Shown piece after piece: positions 1-6,809 of a stretch of DNA of 9,412 bases (its first letter is position 1; the number at the start of each line of letters is the position of its first letter). Source of the stretch: Anaerolinea thermophila. Lineage in GTDB: Bacteria; Chloroflexota; Anaerolineae; Anaerolineales; Villigracilaceae. Both the position numbers and the translations under genes were made by a program. The notes under the pieces were generated by a model, which saw nothing but the letters and a program-made list of their open reading frames with translations, was not told where the DNA came from and searched no databases. The stretch is from positions 1 to 9,412 of the forward strand of contig DZBA01000112.1 in the NCBI GenBank assembly GCA_022729775.1, written 5' to 3'.

Positions 1-1500
1 GACGATGACCTGCCCCGCGTGGATGCTGTACCCGATTCCGACTCCGCCGCCGTGATGGATGCTCACCCACGTCGCGCCGTTCACAGCGTTGACCAGCGCG
101 TTCAAAAGGGGCCAGTCTGCAATTGCATCCGAGCCATCTTTCATCGCTTCGGTCTCGCGGTTGGGACTTGCGACAGAGCCAGAATCCAAATGGTCGCGCC
201 CAATCACAATCGGGGCTTTTAGCTCGCCGCTGGCAACCATCTCATTGAGTTTGAGTCCAGCCTTCGCGCGTTCACCGTAACCAAGCCAGCAAATCCGCGC
301 GGGCAAACCTTGAAATTCAACTTGCTCCCGCGCCATCGTCAGCCAGCGTTTGAGATGGTCATCTTCGGGGAAGAGTTCCATCATGGCTTTGTCGGTTTTG
401 TAAATATCTTCCGGGTCGCCGGAGAGCGCCACCCAGCGGAAAGGTCCCTTGCCTTCACAAAACAGCGGACGAATGTAAGCAGGCACAAAACCCGGATATT
501 CAAAGGCATTGCTCACGCCATAATCCAAAGCGCGTTGGCGGATGTTATTTCCGTAATCGAACACAACGCTGCCTTTTTCTTTCCACGCTAACATAGTTTC
601 CACATGCTTCGCCATCGAAGCCATTGCGCGTTCTTCATATTCTTTGGGATTGCTTTCGCGCAGTTCTTTCGCCTGCTCTAAAGTCAAACCCGCGGGGATG
701 TATCCATACATCACATCATGCGCGGAGGTTTGGTCGGTGACGACATCGGGGATGACTCCGCGTTGCAGCAGCTCGGGCAGAATCTCCGCCGCATTGCCAA
801 CCAACGCGATGGATTTGCCCTTGCCGGCTTTCATTGCTTCTTCTGCCCAAGTCATTGCCTCTTCGAGGCTGTCCGTCATCGCATCCACTTGGCGCAGCGA
901 CAAGCGGCGTTCCGCGCGCCAGCGATCCACTTCCACAATCACGCCCACGCCTTCATTCATGGTGATTGCCAGCGGCTGCGCGCCGCCCATTTCACCCAGC
1001 CCGGCGGTGAGGACTAACTTGCCTTTCAGCGTTCCCCAGCCATTCAAGCGAGCAAGCGCGCCGAAGGTTTCATACGTCCCTTGCAAAATTCCCTGTGTGC
1101 CGATGTAAATCCAGCTGCCTGCGGTCATCTGCCCGTACATAATGAGTCCTTCTTTTTCCCACTTATCAAAGTTTTCCTGCGTTGCCCAATGCGGAACAAT
1201 ATTGCTGTTGGCGAGTAAGACACGCGGGGCATCGGTATGCGTGCGGAAGACCGCGACAGGCTTGCCAGATTGCACCATCAACGTCTCATCGGGTTCAAGA
1301 TTCTTTAAGGATTCGAGAATCGCGTCGAAAGATTCCCAGTTCCGCGCGGCGCGTCCGCGTCCACCGTAGACGATGAGATGTTCCGGGTCAAAGGCAACCT
1401 TCGGGTCGAGGTTGTTTTGAATCATACGATACGCGGCTTCGATCTGCCAGTTTTTGCATGTGAGAGTCGTTCCTTGCGGGGCATGGATTTCTCGTTTCAT
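1..1500 (-). CDS. hutU: Urocanate hydratase (urocanase), C-terminus cut by the window edge
   Basis: Urocanase catalyses the second step of histidine breakdown in the cytoplasm, turning urocanate plus water into 4-imidazolone-5-propionate with a tightly bound NAD+ as electrophile. Five hundred uninterrupted codons are present; the family is usually about 550-560 residues, so some 50-60 C-terminal residues lie beyond base 1. Family signatures I can read: [16 protein letters not shown] from residue 122, the glycine-rich GLGEMGGAQ at 167-175 in the NAD-binding fold, [13 protein letters not shown] around residues 316-328, and GLPARICW, whose cysteine is residue 404 and corresponds to the catalytic-loop Cys410 of the Pseudomonas putida enzyme. 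The ATG at 1500-1498 is the start: it follows the regulator's TAA with no gap and has an AAAGG ribosome site 10 bases upstream. No promoter of its own is visible, so it probably depends on the one before the regulator. hutH or hutI may follow off the edge, but this cannot be seen. Confidence 0.97.
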   Translation of the reverse strand, partial: MKREIHAPQGTTLTCKNWQIEAAYRMIQNNLDPKVAFDPEHLIVYGGRGRAARNWESFDAILESLKNLEPDETLMVQSGKPVAVFRTHTDAPRVLLANSNIVPHWATQENFDKWEKEGLIMYGQMTAGSWIYIGTQGILQGTYETFGALARLNGWGTLKGKLVLTAGLGEMGGAQPLAITMNEGVGVIVEVDRWRAERRLSLRQVDAMTDSLEEAMTWAEEAMKAGKGKSIALVGNAAEILPELLQRGVIPDVVTDQTSAHDVMYGYIPAGLTLEQAKELRESNPKEYEERAMASMAKHVETMLAWKEKGSVVFDYGNNIRQRALDYGVSNAFEYPGFVPAYIRPLFCEGKGPFRWVALSGDPEDIYKTDKAMMELFPEDDHLKRWLTMAREQVEFQGLPARICWLGYGERAKAGLKLNEMVASGELKAPIVIGRDHLDSGSVASPNRETEAMKDGSDAIADWPLLNALVNAVNGATWVSIHHGGGVGIGYSIHAGQVIV

Positions 1501-1515
1501 TTATTTTTTTCCTTT
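1498..1515 (-). promoter_or_regulatory. hutU ribosome binding site at an abutting stop-start junction
   Basis: On the minus strand the regulator ends AAAGG, seven A, TAA, and the next three bases are the ATG of hutU. The AAAGG (1515-1511) serves as a Shine-Dalgarno sequence inside the last codons of the regulator, 10 bases before the start. Stop and start codons touch without overlap, the usual picture of translational coupling, so a ribosome finishing the regulator could restart on hutU. Confidence 0.75.
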
Positions 1516-2229
1516 TGATTTTGATTGAATATCAAGTTCGATTTCCATCGAATAACGGTCTCTAAAGATTCCCCTATACATAACAGCAGGCTGGTTTGGA
1601 GCTGTGTAACTCACTCGGTTGATGATAATGACAGGCGTTTCTGTTGGACATTCCAGCCACTGCGCTTCCTCTGCTGAAAGCGCGCGCGCTTCGATTTCCA
1701 TCACCGCCCGCGTCGGCGGAGCCTTCACAGTCTCGGACAAAATCTCATGCGCAGACTTGATGCTCAAGTCTTCTTGCGCCAGTTTTGGACAAAATGAAAG
1801 CGGCAAATGACGTTCTACATAAGACACAGGCGCGCCCCTGAATATTTTGACCTGCGCAACATGAAGAATTAGCGACCCAGGCACAACTTTTAAGGCTTCG
1901 GCGTATTCCAGTGTGGCAGGCTCAACTTCCTGCCGAATCACACGGTAGGCTTCTTTTTTTTCAGAGCGTGTTGCCGCTTCCAAAAAATGGAATGCGACAG
2001 CGCCCGGTTGCAATTGATTAACAAATGAGCCAAGTCCCTGCTCGCGCCGAATCAAGCCCTCGCGCTCGATTTGACTCAGCGCTTTGCGGACAGTCTCACG
2101 CGAAAATTTATACTGCTTTACAAACGCCTCTTCCGTGGGAATTTGCCCACCTGCCGGGAAATTTCCAGTGACGATTTCCTGTCTTATTTTTTGGGCAAGA
2201 TATAAGTATTTAGGTAAAGAGGGTTTCAT
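1501..2229 (-). CDS. GntR-family regulator of the HutC/UTRA subfamily, probable hut operon repressor
   Basis: This 242-residue protein has the two-part layout of HutC-type regulators. Residues about 5-70 form the GntR winged helix-turn-helix, with IPTEE at 30-34, FSRETVRKAL at 42-51 as the recognition helix, and EGLIRREQGLGSFV at 57-70 as the wing. Residues about 90-240 match a UTRA ligand-binding domain, including a VPGSLILHV segment, YVERHLPL and the closing MYRGIFRDRYSMEIEL stretch. In known HutC proteins the ligand is urocanate, which releases the repressor from hut operators. The directly abutting hutU gene makes that ligand the best guess here; it is inferred from context, not from binding residues. 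The start ATG (2229-2227) has only a weak GGGA ribosome site. A strong promoter and a palindrome lie upstream, suggesting autoregulation. Other HutC-subfamily members sense sugars or fatty acids, so the effector is less certain than the family. Confidence 0.9.
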   Translation of the reverse strand: MKPSLPKYLYLAQKIRQEIVTGNFPAGGQIPTEEAFVKQYKFSRETVRKALSQIEREGLIRREQGLGSFVNQLQPGAVAFHFLEAATRSEKKEAYRVIRQEVEPATLEYAEALKVVPGSLILHVAQVKIFRGAPVSYVERHLPLSFCPKLAQEDLSIKSAHEILSETVKAPPTRAVMEIEARALSAEEAQWLECPTETPVIIINRVSYTAPNQPAVMYRGIFRDRYSMEIELDIQSKSKGKK

Positions 2230-2263
2230 GGCATCCCAAATGTGGAATAATTAAAAAATCAAT

Positions 2264-2281
2264 TGTACGGTCAACTGTACA
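2264..2281. promoter_or_regulatory. Candidate operator palindrome for the GntR/HutC regulator
   Basis: TGTACGGTCAACTGTACA is an inverted repeat with outer arms TGTAC/GTACA. Inside, GT and AC also pair, so 14 of its 18 positions are symmetric (pattern TGTACnGTnnACnGTACA). It begins one base downstream of the regulator's -10 box and therefore covers the expected transcription start near 2276, where a bound repressor would block initiation. GntR-family operators are typically palindromes of this general form with GT and AC half-sites. The link to this protein is inferred from position and symmetry. A partial further copy (AGTACGTCAATT) lies over the -35 box at 2302-2313. Confidence 0.65.
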
Positions 2282-2282
2282 T

Positions 2283-2311
2283 ATCATAGCATAAACAAAA
2301 CAGTACGTCAA
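2283..2311 (-). promoter_or_regulatory. Promoter of the regulator-hutU operon
   Basis: Read on the minus strand, TTGACG (2311-2306) and TATGAT (2288-2283) are separated by exactly 17 bases, and a TGC directly before the -10 box adds an extended -10 element. Each box differs from the sigma-70 consensus by one base. The expected start is near 2276, giving a 5' leader of about 45 bases before the regulator's ATG at 2229. The palindrome 2264-2281 sits immediately downstream. Confidence 0.8.
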
Positions 2312-2385
2312 TTCCCAAAGATCAACCTTACAAATTTATCCCAGCCTGCATATATCACGGGTAATTCAGATACAATATTAAGAAA

Positions 2386-2403
2386 TGCGCGCTTTGACGC
2401 GCA
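2386..2403. repeat. Small GC-rich inverted repeat in the divergent intergenic region
   Basis: TGCGCG and CGCGCA form a perfect 6-base-pair stem around a six-base loop (CTTTGA). On the minus strand it is followed by TTTCTT, so it could be a weak terminator in that direction, but no gene would end there. It may instead be a protein-binding site between the two divergent promoters. The remainder of the 269-base gap (2230-2498) holds only the promoter, operator and ribosome-site elements listed separately; I see no small gene in it. Confidence 0.35.
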
Positions 2404-2431
2404 AAATTGATTTTAATTTGCGCCGCAAAAA

Positions 2432-2440
2432 TGCTATACT
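2432..2440 (+). promoter_or_regulatory. Extended -10 promoter element of the PAS/GAF/HD-GYP gene
   Basis: TGCTATACT combines an extended -10 TG with a TATACT box, the same nine bases used by the RNase J promoter at 6629-6637. There is no good -35 box at the usual distance: TTGATT (2407-2412) is 22 bases away and TTGACG (2394-2399) is 35 away. Extended -10 promoters can work with a poor -35, and an activator may help. The expected start near 2447 gives a leader of about 52 bases. Confidence 0.5.
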
Positions 2441-2488
2441 AATTTGAGCAGACTTTTTGCTATTTCACTGTACAACTGATGAAGCACC

Positions 2489-2495
2489 GAGGTGA
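2489..2495 (+). promoter_or_regulatory. Ribosome binding site of the HD-GYP gene
   Basis: GAGGTGA lies three bases before the ATG at 2499, a strong Shine-Dalgarno match that fixes the start of the large sensor gene. Confidence 0.75.
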
Positions 2496-2498
2496 CCC

Positions 2499-5400
2499 AT
2501 GCCAAGAAAAAATAGCACGTTTTATGAGCCGCAATCCTATATGATTGCAGTGCTTATCGCTTGGACTATCTTTACCTTTATCTCTGCGGGGGTAGATTGG
2601 CTATGGCTGCAATATCATATACAAGTCACAATATTCAGTCACGGGGTAATCTGGCTGGCTGGGTTATTCGGTATTTATACAATATATAGACATTCACAAA
2701 AACAATTTCAAAAACAGGAAGACATGGCATCTGCCATGATAAAAAGCCAGGAGGAATATCGAACCATCCTACAGACCGCCATTGACGGATTCTGGCAGGT
2801 GAATGCTGACGGCTACATCACGGATGTAAACGACGCCTATTGTCAAATGAGCGGTTACAGCAGAAAAGAATTGCTGCAAATGAACATCAGCCAACTGGAT
2901 ATGTATGAAAAAAACGCGGATGTAAAAAAACGCATCGAAAGAATTGAAACTAATACTTCAGACAGATTCGAAACAATACATCGTCGTAAAGATGGCGCGC
3001 TTTTTAATGTTGAAGTCAGCGCGCGCTATCTGGAAACAGGCAAATTCTTTGGCTTCCTGCGCGACATTACCGAGTGCAAAGAAAATGAAAAGCGCCTAAA
3101 CGAATCTCAGCGCATTGCGCGCCTCGGCAGTTGGCAGCTCGACATTCAAAAAAATATCTTACTATGGTCGGACGAAATCTATCGCATCTTTGGCATCGAG
3201 CCGCAGGCGTTCAAGGCAACGTACGAAGCGTTTCTGGACGCCATTCACCCTGAAGACCGGGAAATGGTCAATCTGGCTTATAGCAATTCGCTAAAAACAA
3301 AAACGCCATACAACATCGCCCATCGTTTGTTGATTAAAGACGGTAGCATTAAATTCGTCCTTGAAAACTGCCAGACTTTCTATGATGAAAACGGGCAACC
3401 GCTTTACTCCAGCGGAACCGTGCAAGATATTACAGAGCGCTACCAAATAGAACAAGCGTTACGCGCAAGCGAAGAAAAGTTTTCCAAAGCATTTCACCAC
3501 TCCCCAATTTTAATTACATTGAGCGAAATAGAAACTGGAAGATACATCGAGGTCAACGAAAAATTCCTGCAAGTTTCAGGTTTTTTGCGCGAAGAAGTAA
3601 TTGGAAAAACATCCGTAGAAATCGGCTGGATTACCCGCGAAGCGCGCGAGACAATACGAAACGAAATAACAACGCGCGGGGAAGTTCGCAACCTTGAGAT
3701 AACTCTCTGCACCAAGAGCGGAGCGCAAATCATCTGCAATTACAGCGGCGTAATCATCGAAGTTGAAAACAGGAAATTGCTATTATCCATTGCGGAAGAC
3801 ATCACAGAGCGCAAACGCACTGAAAACCAACTACGGGAGAATGAAGCCAGTCTCAAGCAATCGCAAAGCGTCGCGCATGTTGGGCATTGGAGCTGGGACA
3901 CGCAAACAAATACGGTTATCTGGTCAGACGAAATGAAGCGCATTTTTGGCGTCGAGCCGGAGACTTTCAACGGCGACCTGAACAAAGTCATCGAAATGGC
4001 AATTCACCCCGAAGACAAAGAAAAGGTCAATGCCGCGAACAATTCCGTATTAACCGCGCAGAAACCCGCGTCAATAGAATATCGCGTTATATGGATGGAT
4101 GGGTCAGTGCATACTATATGGGCAGTACCAAGCGGACGCGTCACAGATGAAAACGGCAACATCCTAAAACTCACCGGTATCGTACAGGATATTACGGAAC
4201 GCAAACGCGCGGAAGAATTTTTACATGAGAATAAAATGCTGCTGGAACAAGCGCAGCGAGTCGCCAACCTTGGGTATTACCTGCTCGATGTTCCAAGCGG
4301 CATATGGGAAAGTTCCGAGATTCTCGATGACCTCTTCGGCATCGAAAAAGATTACCCCAAAAACATACAGAGCTGGGCAGGCGTTATTCACCCCGACGAG
4401 CGGGAAGAAATGACCGCGTACTTTGCAAACGAAGTATTGCGAACAAGAAACAACTTCGACCGCGAATACAAAATCAAGCGCATTGCGGATGGTCAAATCC
4501 GCTGGGTGCATGGCATGGGAGAATTGCAATTCGACGCGCGCGGAAACCCCATCCGCATGATTGGCACGATACAGGATATTACCGAGCGCAGAAAATCTGA
4601 AGAGGCGTTAAGGCACAGCGAAGAAAAATTCCGAAAAGCATTTATCATCAGCCCAGACTCGATCAACATCAATCGGCTGAAAGATGGCATGTATGTCACC
4701 ATCAACCAAGGGTTTACTGACATTATGGGATACACCCCGGAAGAATGTATCGGAAAAACTTCTAGCGAATTAAATATCTGGGATTCCCCAGAAAACCGGC
4801 AAATGCTTGTGGAAGGATTGCTAAAGCGCGGAGAAGTGCAAAATCTCGAAGCGCGTTTCCGCTCAAAAAATGGAGATATCAAATACGGGTTGATGTCCGC
4901 GTCGATTTTGGAATTGGACGGCGTAAAACACATCATCAGCGTTACGCGCGACATTACAGAACGCAAACGATCAGAAGATGAAATATTGGGCAAATCCAGA
5001 GAACTCGAAGCGTTGTTCAACATCTCCGCGCACCTGCGGACCGCGCAAACTGTGGAAGAAATGATTCCCATGATATTGCAGCAGATGGCGCAAATCTTCA
5101 AAGCAGACGCAAACGCGCTCATCCTTTTGGATGAAGACCGAAAACATTTTACATACACGCTTGGCGATGGGATGCTTGCATCCAACACTGGCACGCGCTT
5201 CAGCGCAGAAGACAGCATCAGCGGGCTGGTGATGAAAACGCTCGAACCGTATGTGACGCTCGATTTTTCGAACGACCCGAACAGGACGCGCGCATTAAAT
5301 AAAATAGATAAAATCGGCGCGGCAACCCTTGTCCCGCTGCAATCCGAATTTGAATTTGTAGGCGTGTTGCTTTGCGCCCGCACAAAGGAATCGCCAGCCG

Positions 5401-6599
5401 GCGCATTCACCCCCGCCGAAGTCAAATTACTTACAGCCATCGGTGAAATGGTCGGCAACGCCATGCGCCGGGCAAAGCTGTATGACGACGCGCTTTCGCG
5501 CCTGCAACGGGTTCAAGCATTACGCGCTATTGACGCAGCCATTAACGCCAATATGGATTCGATCATCGCGCTGCGCGTGCTGCTCAATCAAATCCTTTCG
5601 CTGATGAAAGTGGACGCAACCGCCGTGTTGCTTTACAACCCCGCCACCCACATGCTCGAATATGCCACCGCGCAAGGTTTTCAATACCGGGATATTGAAA
5701 ACGCCTACCTTAAGTTAATTCAAGGGTTTGCAAAAACAGCCATCATCGAGCGGCGGTTGATAACAGTTCCCAACCTGGCGCAAGCAGAAGACCAAACATA
5801 CAAAGAACTGGCGCTTAAAGAAGGCTTTACATCCTGTTACATTATTCCAATGGTCGCAAAAGGGCAGGTGTGCGGAATTCTGGAAGTATACAGCCGTAAA
5901 ACACTCACTCCAAATCAAGAATGGCTGGACTTTCTCGAAGCGCTTGGCGGGCAAGCGGCAATAGCCATCAACAATGCGCAGCTTTTTACCAACCTTGAAA
6001 GAACAAATCTCGAACTTTCCATCGCTTATGACGCCACCATTACGGGCTGGTCACAAGCGTTGGAATTACGCGATAAAGAAACTGAAGGTCACGCGCTGCG
6101 CGTGACCGATTGGACAGTGACGCTTGCCAAACTTGCCGGGCTGAACGAGTCTGAAATCGTACATGTGCGTCGCGGCGCGCTGCTGCACGATATTGGAAAA
6201 ATGGGCATCCCTGACCACATCCTCAACAAGGCAGGCGAACTCACCCCGCAGGAATGGAAGATCATGCGCCAGCATACCCAATATGCGTATGACATGCTCT
6301 CACCGATTACATTCTTAAGACCCGCAATTGACATTCCCTACAGCCACCACGAAAGATGGGATGGAACCGGCTACCCGCTAAAATTGAAAGGCGAACAAAT
6401 CCCCTTCGTTGCGCGCTTATTTGCCGTTATAGATGTATGGGATGCGATTACATCAAATCGCCCCTACCGCAAGGCATGGGGCTTCAAAAAGGCGATTGCG
6501 CACATACAGTCCGGTGCAGGGAAACACTTCGACCCCAAAATTGTCAATTTATTTGTAAAAGAAATCGAGCGATTTACAAGAAAAAACATGAAAAAATAA
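2499..6599 (+). CDS. Membrane-bound sensor with six PAS and two GAF domains and an HD-GYP c-di-GMP phosphodiesterase output
   Basis: This 1366-residue protein probably hydrolyses the second messenger cyclic-di-GMP in response to several signals. Two hydrophobic segments (about 14-37 and 43-63) with a very short outside loop anchor it, leaving nearly everything in the cytoplasm. Six PAS domains follow at about 87-192, 205-314, 325-438, 452-568, 582-697 and 706-822; each ends in a DITE(R/C) motif and a charged coiled linker. Two GAF domains span about 837-988 and 1007-1165. The C-terminal HD-GYP domain (about 1170-1366) keeps its metal and catalytic residues: H1198, the HD pair H1230-D1231 in LLHDIGK, H1259, and HHERWDGTGYP from 1283, plus DVWDAITSNRPYR. 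There is no GGDEF, receiver or histidine kinase domain, so the sensing array acts directly on the phosphodiesterase. The A-rich codon use looks like that of its neighbours. Ligands of the PAS and GAF domains cannot be told from sequence. Confidence 0.93.
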   Translation: MPRKNSTFYEPQSYMIAVLIAWTIFTFISAGVDWLWLQYHIQVTIFSHGVIWLAGLFGIYTIYRHSQKQFQKQEDMASAMIKSQEEYRTILQTAIDGFWQVNADGYITDVNDAYCQMSGYSRKELLQMNISQLDMYEKNADVKKRIERIETNTSDRFETIHRRKDGALFNVEVSARYLETGKFFGFLRDITECKENEKRLNESQRIARLGSWQLDIQKNILLWSDEIYRIFGIEPQAFKATYEAFLDAIHPEDREMVNLAYSNSLKTKTPYNIAHRLLIKDGSIKFVLENCQTFYDENGQPLYSSGTVQDITERYQIEQALRASEEKFSKAFHHSPILITLSEIETGRYIEVNEKFLQVSGFLREEVIGKTSVEIGWITREARETIRNEITTRGEVRNLEITLCTKSGAQIICNYSGVIIEVENRKLLLSIAEDITERKRTENQLRENEASLKQSQSVAHVGHWSWDTQTNTVIWSDEMKRIFGVEPETFNGDLNKVIEMAIHPEDKEKVNAANNSVLTAQKPASIEYRVIWMDGSVHTIWAVPSGRVTDENGNILKLTGIVQDITERKRAEEFLHENKMLLEQAQRVANLGYYLLDVPSGIWESSEILDDLFGIEKDYPKNIQSWAGVIHPDEREEMTAYFANEVLRTRNNFDREYKIKRIADGQIRWVHGMGELQFDARGNPIRMIGTIQDITERRKSEEALRHSEEKFRKAFIISPDSININRLKDGMYVTINQGFTDIMGYTPEECIGKTSSELNIWDSPENRQMLVEGLLKRGEVQNLEARFRSKNGDIKYGLMSASILELDGVKHIISVTRDITERKRSEDEILGKSRELEALFNISAHLRTAQTVEEMIPMILQQMAQIFKADANALILLDEDRKHFTYTLGDGMLASNTGTRFSAEDSISGLVMKTLEPYVTLDFSNDPNRTRALNKIDKIGAATLVPLQSEFEFVGVLLCARTKESPAGAFTPAEVKLLTAIGEMVGNAMRRAKLYDDALSRLQRVQALRAIDAAINANMDSIIALRVLLNQILSLMKVDATAVLLYNPATHMLEYATAQGFQYRDIENAYLKLIQGFAKTAIIERRLITVPNLAQAEDQTYKELALKEGFTSCYIIPMVAKGQVCGILEVYSRKTLTPNQEWLDFLEALGGQAAIAINNAQLFTNLERTNLELSIAYDATITGWSQALELRDKETEGHALRVTDWTVTLAKLAGLNESEIVHVRRGALLHDIGKMGIPDHILNKAGELTPQEWKIMRQHTQYAYDMLSPITFLRPAIDIPYSHHERWDGTGYPLKLKGEQIPFVARLFAVIDVWDAITSNRPYRKAWGFKKAIAHIQSGAGKHFDPKIVNLFVKEIERFTRKNMKK

Positions 6600-6608
6600 A
6601 CGTCCGCT

Positions 6609-6637
6609 TTGACAAATTGCCTTTGCACTGCTATACT
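6609..6637 (+). promoter_or_regulatory. Consensus promoter of the RNase J gene
   Basis: TTGACA (6609-6614) is a perfect -35 box. Exactly 17 bases later comes TATACT (6632-6637), preceded by TGC as an extended -10. It starts 9 bases after the stop codon of the HD-GYP gene, with no terminator between, so RNase J has its own strong promoter while read-through from upstream remains possible. The expected start near 6644 gives a leader of about 165 bases. Confidence 0.85.
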
Positions 6638-6660
6638 CTCTTTTATTAGTTGACTTTTCG

Positions 6661-6684
6661 CTGCCGCGCTTTGGGCAGTTTTCT
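6661..6684 (+). terminator. Possible attenuator or weak terminator early in the RNase J leader
   Basis: CTGCC (6661-6665) and GGCAG (6674-6678) pair across an eight-base loop and are followed by TTTTCT, the shape of a small intrinsic terminator. It lies about 17 bases downstream of the expected RNase J transcription start. It could end transcripts from the HD-GYP gene, or act as an attenuator on RNase J. The five-pair stem is short, so the call is tentative. Confidence 0.4.
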
Positions 6685-6705
6685 AAACACAATCGTGCTT
6701 GGTTT

Positions 6706-6741
6706 GCAACTCCTTCGCGAGCAAGTCAGCGAGGGAGTTGC
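6706..6741 (+). promoter_or_regulatory. Long stable hairpin in the 5' leader of the RNase J gene
   Basis: GCAACTCCTTCGC (6706-6718) and GCGAGGGAGTTGC (6729-6741) form a 13-pair stem with a single U-G wobble and a ten-base loop. No U-run follows, so it is not a terminator. It is part of the predicted untranslated leader, 68 bases before the start codon. A smaller CCGC/GCGG hairpin (6758-6770) follows. A structured leader in front of a ribonuclease gene suggests mRNA-level autocontrol by the enzyme, as known for RNase E in Escherichia coli; here this is inference. It could also be a dispersed palindromic repeat. Confidence 0.6.
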
Positions 6742-6809
6742 GCTTAATAGACTCTTTCCGCTTTATGCGGTTAATTAAAAATTTTCACCAGTGAGGTAAA
6801 AAACACAAC

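Noticed and set aside
644..1108. A 154-codon plus-strand open frame opposite hutU
   Set aside because: The minus strand carries an unbroken urocanase reading frame with family signatures here, so the plus frame is not a gene.
3063..4967. Recurring DNA strings (GAYATTACNGARCGC) spaced about 250-390 bases, resembling a repeat array
   Set aside because: They encode the conserved DITER motif at the end of each PAS domain. Spacing is irregular and set by domain length, so this is not a CRISPR or satellite array.
4493..5464. A 323-codon open frame on the minus strand inside the HD-GYP gene
   Set aside because: It lies opposite clearly conserved PAS and GAF coding sequence, its translation is Ser/Arg-rich without domains, and it has no ribosome site or promoter. 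It is a shadow of the real gene.
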